DNA of 64,000 nt, taken from Paenibacillus piri (GTDB lineage: Bacteria; Bacillota; Bacilli; Paenibacillales; NBRC-103111). Each line of letters starts with the position of its first letter. The first letter of the stretch is position 1. Made by a program: the position numbers and the translations under genes. Positions 25,745-35,191 of the stretch are shown here, one piece after another. The DNA lies in contig NZ_SMRT01000001.1 of NCBI RefSeq assembly GCF_004354045.1, positions 1,074,172-1,138,171 on the forward strand, written 5' to 3'. A model generated the notes under the pieces. That model saw nothing but the letters and a program-made list of their open reading frames with translations, was not told the DNA's origin and did no database searches.

Positions 25745-25820
25745 GTCCACTCCTCAGCCGCTCGGATCGGAGTAGTCCTGGGCGAATTTCAAGACCCTAT
25801 AGTCGAGACAAATAATATAC

Positions 25821-25885
25821 GGGAGCTGATATCTTGGAACGTATCAGCTCCCATCCTTTATATAGCCCCATGTCGCACATGGGGC
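25821..25885 (+). terminator. Two strong hairpins in a row (terminator region)
   Basis: First GGGAGCTGATA pairs with TATCAGCTCCC (25821-25852, followed by ATCCTTTA), then GCCCCATGT-CGC-ACATGGGGC (25865-25885), a perfect 9-bp stem without a T-tract. The second may be an operator or a processing signal for the gene at 25973. Confidence 0.65.
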
Positions 25886-25972
25886 ACTTGCACCCAACCA
25901 CCCGACCAGATGTGGCTGAAAATGGGTATTTAAGCTAGAATTGAAGTATCCATTGTCGAGCGGGGGTAAAGC

Positions 25973-27127
25973 ATGAAAGACAAGAATCAATACATTCTCG
26001 ATAGCTCCTTGCTTGAGGAGTTCAAGCAAGCCGTAAGCGATCATGACGATTTCCTAATTAACACATACAGCAACTACAACGGCAAGAACCTATGGAGCCT
26101 GATCTGCTCTGCGAAGGACTGGCTCTCCGTTAGCGTGAACGGTTTGCCGTACATCAATTTGACCCACTCTCATGACGATGCTCGTTCATTGAATGTTCTG
26201 CAGCTGATCACGACATACGATATTGTCCTTCAATCCATCGAGCAGCTCCATCGTGTATTCGAGATGGAACACCCGCTAAAGAAGGACAATTCGATATTCA
26301 ACGCGGCAGTTCCCGACGATGCGTATTTCGCACAGATCCGGGCTTGCTTCGGAGCGCATCCGGTCGACTTAAGGAGTGCAGATGGAACGAAGAGTACGGA
26401 TAAGTACTTCGCTTCTTGGTCTAGCGATGTCAGCAGCAGTATCGGGGGTAACGATGATTACTCGGTTTATCTCTACAGCAACAATCCCGATACGGTTCAA
26501 CCGATTCGCTTCTCCATGAGCTTCGCCAAAATTCATGAGTATACGATTAAACGATACTCCCTCTTATCGAACGTGATCAGCGAAATTAAGAAAAAGCATG
26601 GTATCTTTATCGAGGAGCAGCGGCAGCGCCCGATCTCCCGCCACGGCTCCGATGTTGTCGAGCAGCTCCAAATTCTCTTGAAGGAGAACAGTACTCGAAT
26701 TCGTGAGGGTGATGGGTATCATTATGACATCCAGACGCTGATCGAGCTGTTCACTGCTCCACAGGACTTCCCCGAGCAGGAACAGCAAGAAGTAGCGCAA
26801 TACCTGAATTCACTACATGTATTGGTCGATGAGCTATACGAAGCGTTGCAGAACATGACGTTTGGTGAAGATGGTATGGCTCATGGACACCTTCTACATT
26901 CGAGATCCCCTAAGTTCAAAGGGCTACATTACGATCTGGAGAAAGTGTTTGAGTATCTGAACAATCTGTCATACCCATTATCAATGGTTGATTATCACCT
27001 TAAGCGACTCATCAATATAGGGGTATTGCCGTCATACGTCAGTTTGGAAACGGATAGGCTCGATTTACAACTGTTGCTTTTGGCAAGACTAGTTAATAAT
27101 AACAATCTAGACAGTACAGGAGGCTGA
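25973..27127 (+). CDS. Hypothetical protein
   Basis: A 384-residue soluble protein I do not recognise. The ATG is preceded by GCGGGGGT. No signal peptide. Features: a Ser/Asp-rich middle (SWSSDVSSSIGGNDDYSVYLYS), a helix-rich second half with coiled-coil-like segments (IHEYTIKRYSLLSNVISEIKKKHG and VAQYLNSLHVLVDELYEALQNM). There is no catalytic motif I can name. Directly upstream, CACCCAACCACCCGACCAGA (25891-25910) resembles the stretch upstream of the DNA ligase gene. Its stop overlaps the ribosome site used by the next gene, so the two form an operon. Confidence 0.6.
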   Translation: MKDKNQYILDSSLLEEFKQAVSDHDDFLINTYSNYNGKNLWSLICSAKDWLSVSVNGLPYINLTHSHDDARSLNVLQLITTYDIVLQSIEQLHRVFEMEHPLKKDNSIFNAAVPDDAYFAQIRACFGAHPVDLRSADGTKSTDKYFASWSSDVSSSIGGNDDYSVYLYSNNPDTVQPIRFSMSFAKIHEYTIKRYSLLSNVISEIKKKHGIFIEEQRQRPISRHGSDVVEQLQILLKENSTRIREGDGYHYDIQTLIELFTAPQDFPEQEQQEVAQYLNSLHVLVDELYEALQNMTFGEDGMAHGHLLHSRSPKFKGLHYDLEKVFEYLNNLSYPLSMVDYHLKRLINIGVLPSYVSLETDRLDLQLLLLARLVNNNNLDSTGG

Positions 27128-27132
27128 GTCAA

Positions 27133-28227
27133 ATTACAATTAAAATAAACGTTACAACTAGGAAGAAGCGATTTGAGTTTAAGCGTAAGAAGGGCTACAT
27201 AAAAGTAAAATCCGAGATACTGCCAACTACCTTAGATTATCATGATAATCTTTCCTCAATCAGTCACAGCCAAGTAATAATAAATAGTCAAGAAGTGGAT
27301 CGTTATACTGTTGCAGTGGATGTTGAGAAAACGGATGATAATGTGTATTCTGCGAGAAGGATGATTGTTTGCCATCCCGTTGAAACAGAGGAAGAATTCA
27401 AAGCGACCTTTAGCCAGAAAATAAGCAAAGTTGCCCTCAATTCAAAAGGTATTGAGGGTCTGCTTCCTAATCCCTTAGTATTGAAAGATGGAACAAGGAT
27501 TAGCAAAGCTTGGAACATTGAGTTTAAGGAACCAAAGAGCTATGAGGAGGCTGAAAGGTTCGTAAATATACTGCAGAGATTCCTCGAGTTTATGCGTGGT
27601 TCAAGTTTAAATTTAGAGAATATTATATTCAGCACAGAAGATGAGCGAAGCATAGAATCTATTTTCCCTGAGCCGGTGTTTAAGCAGTTGAGTGTTCCAA
27701 GCAGGGATATGATTCAGCGAATGTTTGCTTCAGCTCAAATCGATAATGATGAGCAGACGAGTGTTACCGTAATCTTAGGTGTTTGGACACAGTTCTTTAT
27801 TGAAACTGCGCATCATGCTTTTCTTGAAAGTATGCCTGACGTGATGCGACCGTATGAGCATGAGGCTAAAAATAAAATCATTTCAGATCGTTTTGACTTT
27901 TTGACTGGGATGATTAAGTTTGTTTTACCGGAAATAGTCAAGGATAATAACGGAAATGATAAGAGCGCTGGCCGGTTACTCAAGGAACTTCTTGAACCAC
28001 CGACAAGAGCAACACGACTGGAGCATCGTGGTAAGAGAGAAATTATAGAACGATGTAAGAATCTTAGAAATTTGGTTGTTCATAAGTTAAGGGACAGCAA
28101 CTCAAAGACTGATATTAGTGAAAAGGATTATGATATTTTTGAAACATTCTTCTATCAGAATTTTTCTCACCTAATGATTCAGTCTTTGAAAGTATCTCAA
28201 GAAGACAATAGTATTAAAGGAGCCTGA
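27133..28227 (+). CDS. HEPN-like protein, probably with a rare ATT start
   Basis: The C-terminal part contains RNLVVH (R312-H317), the Rx4H signature of HEPN domains, which are often RNA-cutting domains in defence and toxin systems; the surrounding CKNLRNLVVHKL is typical. The first regular start codon, GTG 27295, has no ribosome site and would drop a conserved-looking N-terminus. The frame stays open upstream, and a perfect AGGAGG at 27118-27123 sits 9 bases before ATT 27133, giving MTIKINVTTRKKRFEFKRKKG. ATT starts are rare but known (for example infC). The gene begins 5 bases after the stop of the previous one. Total 364 residues. HEPN assignment moderate, start inferred. Confidence 0.6.
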   Translation: MTIKINVTTRKKRFEFKRKKGYIKVKSEILPTTLDYHDNLSSISHSQVIINSQEVDRYTVAVDVEKTDDNVYSARRMIVCHPVETEEEFKATFSQKISKVALNSKGIEGLLPNPLVLKDGTRISKAWNIEFKEPKSYEEAERFVNILQRFLEFMRGSSLNLENIIFSTEDERSIESIFPEPVFKQLSVPSRDMIQRMFASAQIDNDEQTSVTVILGVWTQFFIETAHHAFLESMPDVMRPYEHEAKNKIISDRFDFLTGMIKFVLPEIVKDNNGNDKSAGRLLKELLEPPTRATRLEHRGKREIIERCKNLRNLVVHKLRDSNSKTDISEKDYDIFETFFYQNFSHLMIQSLKVSQEDNSIKGA

Positions 28228-28246
28228 AATTAATCCCCAGTACCCA

Positions 28247-28277
28247 ACCACCCTACCCGAAGGGTGGTTTTTCTTTT
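28247..28277 (+). terminator. Rho-independent terminator
   Basis: ACCACCCT-ACCCGA-AGGGTGGT followed by TTTTCTTTT. Confidence 0.85.
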
Positions 28278-28445
28278 CCCACCCAGGCTACTCAGCCATC
28301 AAACCTTTTAGAAAAATCTGACCTAACGAAAATTCTCTCAACATTTTTTCAAAAACCTCTAGAAAAGTGCCACTTTGATGCAAACAAAACCTGAGAAAAA
28401 TTATATTACATAGGTAGTAATTATCGCGGTAAGGAGGGCTATTTT

Positions 28446-29411
28446 TTGCAAGTTCAGTTTAATGATTTGACTTCGGGCATAGAGGTCGAGTTTAGTGGAA
28501 TAACTCGCGAACACGCCGCTCAAGTCTTAGTGGGGTATTTTGGCACGACCTTTGCAAAGTTCGGGAATTTTGAATTTGAAGAATATCATATTCCTGATCA
28601 GCAAGATCGTATCTGGAAGATTGTTAAAGACAATTCCGTCGACGCTCAGCGCCGAGAAGGTAACAGCATCATTCCGGCTACGGAAGATTACAAGTGCGAG
28701 TTAGTATCTCCAATCCTAGAGTACGGCGGTATCCCTACTCTCTTAGGGGTAGTTACAGCTCTTAAGCGAGAGGGCGCAACAACTGGCGCAAACTGCGGAA
28801 TCCATATCCACATTGATGCATCCAGATTCACGGCGCAGTCCTTGCGTGTCCTTTGCAACTTGGTCTACAGCAAGCAATATCTGCTCACCAGTGCCTTATG
28901 TGTAAGGGAATCGCGGAAGAAGCAATTTTGCGCCGAGCTTACGGAAGAGTTTATCGAGAAGCTCAATCGGGTAAAACCGGAATCGTTCGAGGACTTCGCT
29001 AACGTTTGGTATTCGGGGTTCAATGCTCTCGAGGCAGCTCGAGCCTTACGAAGGAACGAAACAAGGTATAAGGTATTGAACCTACACAACCTCTTGTCGG
29101 GGCGCTTCAAGGCTGTCGAGTTCAGACTCTTTAACGGCTCATTAGATACAGTTGCTATAAAATCATATATTCAATTGTGCTTGCTTTTTTGTTCTAGCGC
29201 TCTTAAGAGTAAGAAGGCAATAACCCGTATCGCCATGTCCGATAATGAGAAATTCCAATTTCGAGTGACATTATTGAAAATGGGCGCAATCGGTAGGGAA
29301 TTCCGCGATATGCGCTTACTGCTGTTGAAGCAGCTCAGTGGTGATTCTGGTCGGCGTCATCCCGCCGCAGATAAAACCGGCTCCAATCAACAAACGATGA
29401 TTCCTAACTAA
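28446..29411 (+). CDS. Amidoligase-family enzyme
   Basis: A 321-residue member of the amidoligase family (glutamine-synthetase-like fold, related to gamma-glutamylcysteine synthetase), which form amide or peptide bonds using ATP. Diagnostic parts: GIEVEFSGI (residues 11-19), CELVSPILEYGG (~84-95), CGIHIHIDAS (~117-126) and KAVEFRLFNGSLD (~222-233). These acidic and histidine residues would bind ATP and metal. The start is TTG with AAGGAGGG in front; no ATG is available. It is followed after 20 bases by a gamma-glutamylcyclotransferase gene, a pairing described for this family. A paralogue without the active-site residues lies at 61873-62868. Confidence 0.85.
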   Translation: MQVQFNDLTSGIEVEFSGITREHAAQVLVGYFGTTFAKFGNFEFEEYHIPDQQDRIWKIVKDNSVDAQRREGNSIIPATEDYKCELVSPILEYGGIPTLLGVVTALKREGATTGANCGIHIHIDASRFTAQSLRVLCNLVYSKQYLLTSALCVRESRKKQFCAELTEEFIEKLNRVKPESFEDFANVWYSGFNALEAARALRRNETRYKVLNLHNLLSGRFKAVEFRLFNGSLDTVAIKSYIQLCLLFCSSALKSKKAITRIAMSDNEKFQFRVTLLKMGAIGREFRDMRLLLLKQLSGDSGRRHPAADKTGSNQQTMIPN

Positions 29412-29430
29412 TCGAAAAGGGTGATTACAT

Positions 29431-30009
29431 ATGACTTCGCGTATTTTCTTTGCAGCTTATGGTATCCATACAAATGAACACGAGTTGAAGCGAAAGATAA
29501 GCGGTGATATCGTCGCGCGGGGGTATATCGACAATTATGATCTTGAGTTCCGTAGCTTCCCGACCATTAAAGAATCCCAGGGAGATAAGGTTCCTGTTGT
29601 CATTTGGTCGATCCCGCAAAACAGCATGTCGAAGTTGGATAGAATCGAATTTGCTATAGACGGTCTATTCAGGCAAAAGTACTTGAAGGTTACGGTGACC
29701 GGGATAGCTGATAAAGGAATGGAATTGGGGGTTCCAAGAGAGACGGTCGAAGCATTGGTGTATGTTATGTCAATTCCTAACTCCTATTCTACTGGCAAGC
29801 CCTCCTTGCCGGATTATAACTTGATCTTTAGCGGCTGGCAGTCAAACGAATTGGAAGTTAATCTTTTAGTTCGTGCTTTACTCGCGGCTGATACTCATTA
29901 TGAAGAAAAAGAGATTGCTGAGTGGGAACGGCAGCAGTTACTGAAATCGTTAGTTATTGCTAGAGATCTGCTTAACATTAAGCCGGAAAATTCTCCATCA
30001 AATTCTTGA
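29431..30009 (+). CDS. Gamma-glutamylcyclotransferase-like protein
   Basis: A 192-residue AIG2/GGCT-like protein. It starts TSRIFFAAYGIHTNEHELKR, corresponding to the FxYGSN opening strand and phosphate-binding loop of the family, and has the VPVVIWSIPQNSMSKLDRIEF block, where the glutamate of LDRIEF (E73) matches the catalytic glutamate of the LDxYEG motif. Family members release 5-oxoproline from gamma-glutamyl peptides or amines. In an operon with an amidoligase it probably trims or reverses gamma-glutamyl linkages made by its neighbour. Start ATG with AAAGGGTGAT. Confidence 0.75.
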   Translation: MTSRIFFAAYGIHTNEHELKRKISGDIVARGYIDNYDLEFRSFPTIKESQGDKVPVVIWSIPQNSMSKLDRIEFAIDGLFRQKYLKVTVTGIADKGMELGVPRETVEALVYVMSIPNSYSTGKPSLPDYNLIFSGWQSNELEVNLLVRALLAADTHYEEKEIAEWERQQLLKSLVIARDLLNIKPENSPSNS

Positions 30010-30028
30010 TACGGGAAGGGTCAGCGAT

Positions 30029-30292
30029 ATGGACTTTGTAATGACTATTGGGGTAGAGCGTCTCAGCACCCGAGATTGGCAGCTTATCGTGTCCATCATA
30101 ACGAGGCTTTACGAAGACAATGAGTTTTTTCTCTCCTTTGAAGCGAGGGATGGGAAAACAGTAGTTACTGACGGTGACGGAAATCATTTATGCTCGGTCG
30201 ACAAGTTACTGTTCCCTCGCAAGGTTTGGGCGATCTATGGTAATGATGGGAAGACGGAATATTACACTGTCCTTCTTCCCGAAGAATATTAA
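30029..30292 (+). CDS. Small hypothetical protein of the amidoligase operon
   Basis: An 87-residue acidic protein starting 19 bases after the cyclotransferase gene, with GGGAAGGG in front of ATG 30029. It looks like an alpha/beta domain (STRDWQLIVSIITRLYEDNEFFLSFEAR ... KVWAIYGNDGKTEYYTVLLPEEY). No cysteines or membrane segments, so if it is a carrier or acceptor for the amidoligase the sequence gives no direct sign of it. No family recognised. Confidence 0.6.
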   Translation: MDFVMTIGVERLSTRDWQLIVSIITRLYEDNEFFLSFEARDGKTVVTDGDGNHLCSVDKLLFPRKVWAIYGNDGKTEYYTVLLPEEY

Positions 30293-30362
30293 AGGGGTAT
30301 CTTGTAGTGTTTTGTCGTTTTACTCGCACTTCACTTCTAAGGCTATCATATTAAACCACATC

Positions 30363-30401
30363 AAATGCAGCTGCCGCTAATTCGGGCAGCTGCATTTTTA
30401 T
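30363..30401 (+). terminator. Rho-independent terminator
   Basis: A 13-bp perfect stem, AAATGCAGCTGCC with GGCAGCTGCATTT, followed by TTATTGG. Ends the amidoligase operon. Confidence 0.85.
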
Positions 30402-30551
30402 TGGATTTATTCTCCACAATTCCGATCTTGTGCTGGATGCGGCGAATTAACGGCAATCTTGTTCGTTGGGCAGATGAAATTCAGCAGTTAGCGGCTGAGT
30501 TAATTTACATCAGTAGAAAATAAAAAGCTTGGTTTAGGGAGAGGTGTTCAA

Positions 30552-33500
30552 ATGAAGAAGTTATTCAAAATTAAATTGAAGGGAGTAATCTCAGCGGTTG
30601 TCGCAGCTTGTTTAGCCTTCGGCGGCATCCCGTTCGGGATTGTATCTGCGGACACTGCAGTGGTAGAGGACGCATTGCTCGAAAACAAAAGCGTAGCGGA
30701 ATCTGTCTATGGGGTTCCAGATGCTCCGACCGTCACGACTGCCGTATATGCCTTAATGCCATCCTCGCCGCAAGAAGCGTTGGATCAATTCAAGGATGGT
30801 AAAGACGTATTTATCGAAAGCATATTCAAAGATAAGAAACTGGCGAGTTATTTTTCTCAATGGCTCACTCAGAGCGGCTTGCCTAAGGATATTAACAGTA
30901 CATTAAACAAAGTCGAGCTTCAAAGTGTCAACAAGGCTTTATATACGTTTGATGCTTCGAACAAAGGTATCACAAGCCTAGTTGGGATGCAGGTATTCAA
31001 CAGTTCCTCTACTGGCGTACCATATAGCATGAATTTTTCTGGAAATCTTCTCACTTCGACAGAGGGCTTAGAAGGGTTAGAATTTGCGGTAAGCCTTAAT
31101 CTGAGTGGTAATAATTTGACTAATGTCGACGGTCTGAGGAACTTAAAGAGTGTTCAAAGTCTTTACCTTGATTCTAATGAGCTAATATCAGTCTTGGGGT
31201 TAAGCAGTTTGCAGTACGTGAGAGATCGTTTATCTATTCAAGACAATAAATTAAATAACCTAGATGGACTAAATAACATAGATCCGTCTAATACAAGCGA
31301 GTTCGGACCGGACATTTATGACCGAACCTTTGACTTTAGAAATAACAAATTGACGGACATTTCTGGAATCAGTCAGTTAAGTAAAGTCGGATCACTTTAC
31401 CTACAATCTAACGTATTGATTGATTTGAACGCTCTCGGCAACCTTTCAACGGTTACAAATATGTTGAATGTAGACTCGAACCGACTTACCGACCTTGTTG
31501 GGTTGAAGGCTTCCCTAAACATTAAGCACTTTAACGCTAGTTCAAATTACATTACCCAAGTATCGACCAAGGTTCCTTTCACTCCAACAATGAGTTCTAC
31601 TCTTGCCCCGCAGAACGGGTTCCAATTTAAACAGGACATTGTATCGAAGACCGTAAATGTTGAGTATAGGGAACTTGGCACAGATAGACTTCTCGATTCA
31701 GCAATTTTTACAGATGTCCCTGTCGGGGTAGACAGTACCTACAAACCGAAAGAAATTGCTGGCTACGAAGTCACCGATCCGAGCGAGCAAAAGGTTTCCT
31801 TTAACAGCAACTATAAGCAGCCGGATATCTACAAGGTGTTCTTTAGTGAGACAGGTTCAGTCTCGAACGCAAGGAAAGATATGATTCCCAACTACACATT
31901 TGAACCTGCCGACACCAGTATCCTGACTTTCGATGACAATCTAAAGATTCTAAGCGCAGTTGGCAACGGCACCACGGAAGTAGCGGTTTATCAAAACGGG
32001 ATCTTCTTGGGGTCATACCCTGCGACAGTACATGCAGCCGATATCACTAACACACAAACAATCACTTTCTACTACAATAAGGTTGCTGTTCAAAAACATA
32101 CTCTTTCGGTTTCCAAGATCGGAGATGGAGAGACATCTCCGACAGACGGCACTACGGCTGATTTTAATGAGTTAGAGCCGGTAACGTTGACTGCTACTCC
32201 CGCCGCGACATCGTATTTCGTAAAATGGACGGTCAATGGGGTAGATTACAGCACTCCGACAGTTCCTTTAGTGATGAATGATGATAAAGTTGCCGTAGCG
32301 CACTTCGCCAAATCTACGGGAAGCATCACATTAAAACATGTCGACAGCAACGGAATAGACCTGCTTCCTCCTGAAACGCAACAGTATGATGTGGGGAACT
32401 ATGATTTCAACGCCAAGTCGATTGATGGTTACGTGTTGAGTTCACCTGCATCGGTATCGGTCAATTTAAGTAAGGATGAATCCAAAACGGTAACCTTCCA
32501 GTATGAGAAAGTAGCTGGAACGATCACTATCCGCTACGTCAATGAAGACGTTAAGGACCTGATTCCCTCGGAGGTCAAGAAGTATGACCTTGGTAGCCAC
32601 ACCTTCAAGGCTAAGGATATCAAGGGGTATGCACTAACTTCTCCTGCAGAGGTTACGGTATCGCTTGGCAAGGATGAAAGCAAGACTGTCACTTTCCAGT
32701 ACGCCAAAATCAAAGGGCAACTGACGGTCGAGTTTATTGATCAGGATACGATGAAGTCCATCAAGGATAAGGTCACATTGAACAATCTTCCACTAGGAGA
32801 GCAGCAAACGTATACAGCAGATCAAAAACTTGGGGTATTTGAGCTTGTTGGCGATGCGGTTCAAAAGGTGATTTTAACCGCTGAGGAGAAGATCAAGGTG
32901 ATTGTGTTCTACTACAAAAAGGTCGAGGAACAAAAGCCAATTCCTACACCGACCCCTACACCTGAGCCGAAGCCGACTCCAACGCCTGACCCAACAGATC
33001 AAACGCCGGAGCCAGAAAAACCAGTTACTACACCCGAACCAACAGTTCCAACGCCTAAGCCAGTACCGGTTCCTCTACCAGAAGAACACAAAGAAATTCC
33101 AGTACCTAAACCTGTTCCAGTACCAGTGGTAACGCCGGAGCCGACTACTCCAACCCCTGCCCCTGCAGTCGTTGAACAGGCATGGAGATCGGAGCCGGTG
33201 ATGCCAGTGGTCAAGCAGCCAACACAAAAAGTAGTGATCGGAACGATCTATGGGGTAGTGAAGGATTCTGACGGTAAACCTTTAGCTGGAGTCCAAGTTG
33301 AGCTTCACTCTAATCCAAGAATCACTTATACCGATGAAAATGGAGCTTATAGCTTCGACAATGTGGAACTTGGTAAGCATACTGTTCTCTTAAAAACTAG
33401 CCCGTTGACTGGCGAAGACATTGCTATTAACGTCCTCGTCTATAACGATCATACTGATACGGCTTCCGCAGAAAAGGTTTCTGCTGTAAACGACGGTAAT

Positions 33501-33965
33501 GAAGTCGCCCAAGGTGTCGTATTGGATGAAGAGAAGAATAAGCAACGGATCGACTTCATCATCGAGCCAATTGAGAAACCGCAGTTTATACCGGAAGATA
33601 AACCTGAGCCGCAACAGCCGCAATCACCGCAACCGAAAGAGCCTGAAAAAGTTGAGCCAAAGAAGGACAGTCCAATCAAGAAATTCCTTCCGTTTCTGCT
33701 TTTGGTGCTTATCCCTCCATTCTTCCGGCGTAATGTTCTAATTTACGACGAAAAAGGGTTCCGCATCAAAAAGATGAGGGTTAGACCTAAGAGTGAATCT
33801 GCTTTGATCGATCTTACCGGACTGGATGCCGAGGTATTCAAGATTGTGTTCAGAAAACCATCTCAGTTCCGCGATAAAGAGATCATCATTAAGTATGGTG
33901 ACAAGACCGCATCCATCCAACTGCCTGATGATGCGAAAAATATTACTTTCAGTCCAGAGGAGTAA
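30552..33965 (+). CDS. Large LRR/MucBP surface adhesin with C-terminal anchor
   Basis: A 1137-residue cell-surface protein. Signal peptide (~1-34, FGIVSADT). Residues ~130-330: leucine-rich repeats of internalin type (LEFAVSLNLSGNNLTNVDGLRNL). Then a beta-rich domain, an InlB B-repeat-like domain (~514-585) and two clear MucBP-like repeats (~588-655 and ~656-720; ITIRYVNEDVKDLIPSEVKKYDLG), followed by a diverged third. A Pro/Thr-rich wall-spanning stalk (~765-885), a carboxypeptidase-regulatory-like domain (~897-955), another Pro-rich piece, a membrane helix (~1042-1060, FLPFLLLVLIPPFF) and a cytoplasmic tail. There is no LPXTG, so it is anchored by the helix. Probably binds surfaces or partner cells. 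GGGAGAGGTG ribosome site. Confidence 0.85.
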   Translation: MKKLFKIKLKGVISAVVAACLAFGGIPFGIVSADTAVVEDALLENKSVAESVYGVPDAPTVTTAVYALMPSSPQEALDQFKDGKDVFIESIFKDKKLASYFSQWLTQSGLPKDINSTLNKVELQSVNKALYTFDASNKGITSLVGMQVFNSSSTGVPYSMNFSGNLLTSTEGLEGLEFAVSLNLSGNNLTNVDGLRNLKSVQSLYLDSNELISVLGLSSLQYVRDRLSIQDNKLNNLDGLNNIDPSNTSEFGPDIYDRTFDFRNNKLTDISGISQLSKVGSLYLQSNVLIDLNALGNLSTVTNMLNVDSNRLTDLVGLKASLNIKHFNASSNYITQVSTKVPFTPTMSSTLAPQNGFQFKQDIVSKTVNVEYRELGTDRLLDSAIFTDVPVGVDSTYKPKEIAGYEVTDPSEQKVSFNSNYKQPDIYKVFFSETGSVSNARKDMIPNYTFEPADTSILTFDDNLKILSAVGNGTTEVAVYQNGIFLGSYPATVHAADITNTQTITFYYNKVAVQKHTLSVSKIGDGETSPTDGTTADFNELEPVTLTATPAATSYFVKWTVNGVDYSTPTVPLVMNDDKVAVAHFAKSTGSITLKHVDSNGIDLLPPETQQYDVGNYDFNAKSIDGYVLSSPASVSVNLSKDESKTVTFQYEKVAGTITIRYVNEDVKDLIPSEVKKYDLGSHTFKAKDIKGYALTSPAEVTVSLGKDESKTVTFQYAKIKGQLTVEFIDQDTMKSIKDKVTLNNLPLGEQQTYTADQKLGVFELVGDAVQKVILTAEEKIKVIVFYYKKVEEQKPIPTPTPTPEPKPTPTPDPTDQTPEPEKPVTTPEPTVPTPKPVPVPLPEEHKEIPVPKPVPVPVVTPEPTTPTPAPAVVEQAWRSEPVMPVVKQPTQKVVIGTIYGVVKDSDGKPLAGVQVELHSNPRITYTDENGAYSFDNVELGKHTVLLKTSPLTGEDIAINVLVYNDHTDTASAEKVSAVNDGNEVAQGVVLDEEKNKQRIDFIIEPIEKPQFIPEDKPEPQQPQSPQPKEPEKVEPKKDSPIKKFLPFLLLVLIPPFFRRNVLIYDEKGFRIKKMRVRPKSESALIDLTGLDAEVFKIVFRKPSQFRDKEIIIKYGDKTASIQLPDDAKNITFSPEE

Positions 33966-33979
33966 AAACAGTAAGCCAG

Positions 33980-34015
33980 GAAGCACTTCGCTAATCGCGA
34001 GGTGCTTCTCTTTTT
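33980..34015 (+). terminator. Rho-independent terminator
   Basis: GAAGCAC...GTGCTTC with an inner TTCGC/CGCGA pairing, followed by TCTTTTTG. Confidence 0.8.
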
Positions 34016-34207
34016 GCCATCCAGGGGTAAACCGATTAAATTTGGAGAGTTATGGTGTCGCGGCTGATGATTTTATCGCTGTCGGATAGTATACATAAGA
34101 ATTTTGCTACTACTTTGAGAGCTATTAAATTTGCAAAGGACTCTTATTATAATCAGCACTTTATTTCAGAGCTATTTTATATCAACTAAGGAGAGGAGTG
34201 AAAGACT

Positions 34208-35098
34208 ATGAGCGCTACTGCTAAGAAGCTAAATGATGACGAGAATGAGCTTTCCTTTGTAGTTTTCAATGATGGAAGTTCAAGTTTAAATCTTGGGGTC
34301 GGCTTCGACGCACCAACAAACTTGAATATTGACGCACCACCGAAGAAGCCTAAGCCACAGCCCGAAGTGTTGAGCCACCCGCCCACCCAGACACAAACCA
34401 TTCAAGCAGCACAAATACCAGAGGTATCTTTAGAATCGGCATTGGTTATGGAACCTCCACCGTCTACCGATCATGAAGTGGAGCAGGTGACCAATCCTGT
34501 CGATATCCCGTCATTTGAGATTCCTCAGGATGACGAGCAGATGCCGACCATCGATCTCGATCCCGTCAATCTTATTGAACAGAGCAAGGTGCGTTTCAAA
34601 GAGATCATGTCAGAGACAAGTGAACATCATTTAGAGCCAATTGAGACCCCAACAAAGCCGCAACCTCAAGGCTCATTAAATATTGAGGATGAGCCACTAA
34701 TCGATGAATCTATGGTCGATAGTCTAAATCAGTTAACGAAGAAGTATGAAGAAAAGGCTTCTCCTTTAACAGGTGCTGTGATCCATGAGGATGTGACAAC
34801 AACGGCAGATAGAGCCGGTAAAGCGGTGAACTGGTGGACGCAGACCTTTATCGTGAAGCCAACTAGCTGGATATTCAGAAAATTAAACAATGCGGTAATG
34901 GTCATTATCGAGAAATCCTTCCTTTTACTCTTATACGTGGTAATGAGCGCATTCGCAACAGTGGTATTGTTAACAGCAATTTTTGTCATATGGGGTCATT
35001 ATGTTGGAGTTCCTGCCATTGAGTTAGCACAGCAACAGTATGATGCAACCAAGGAAATCGTGGTTAGGTTTTATAACGATGTGATGAGCAAAAACTAG
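34208..35098 (+). CDS. Pro-rich cytoplasmic protein with single C-terminal membrane helix
   Basis: A 296-residue protein whose first ~190 residues are acidic, proline-rich and probably disordered (PPKKPKPQPEVLSHPPTQTQ, VDIPSFEIPQDDEQMPTIDLDP). A short basic amphipathic segment follows (NWWTQTFIVKPTSWIFRKLN), then one hydrophobic segment (about 235-265, FLLLLYVVMSAFATVVLLTAIFVIW) and a ~30-residue tail. No signal peptide; it resembles an adaptor tying a cytoplasmic partner to the membrane. Family unknown. It follows the adhesin gene and has AAGGAGAGGAG before the ATG. Confidence 0.6.
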   Translation: MSATAKKLNDDENELSFVVFNDGSSSLNLGVGFDAPTNLNIDAPPKKPKPQPEVLSHPPTQTQTIQAAQIPEVSLESALVMEPPPSTDHEVEQVTNPVDIPSFEIPQDDEQMPTIDLDPVNLIEQSKVRFKEIMSETSEHHLEPIETPTKPQPQGSLNIEDEPLIDESMVDSLNQLTKKYEEKASPLTGAVIHEDVTTTADRAGKAVNWWTQTFIVKPTSWIFRKLNNAVMVIIEKSFLLLLYVVMSAFATVVLLTAIFVIWGHYVGVPAIELAQQQYDATKEIVVRFYNDVMSKN

Positions 35099-35191
35099 TT
35101 GCTCTAAGGTGATGCACGTGTTGGAGGTTATGACAGTTTCAGCTTATGTCTGATTATCATGGCTAGAGTTATTAAAGAAAGGGGTATTCTT

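Noticed and set aside
30437..30523. 28-codon frame MRRINGNLVRWADEIQ... between operons
   Set aside because: No ribosome site in front of the ATG and no supporting context.
32902..33214. Frames on both strands inside the adhesin stalk
   Set aside because: They are by-products of the Pro/Thr repeat composition of the real gene.
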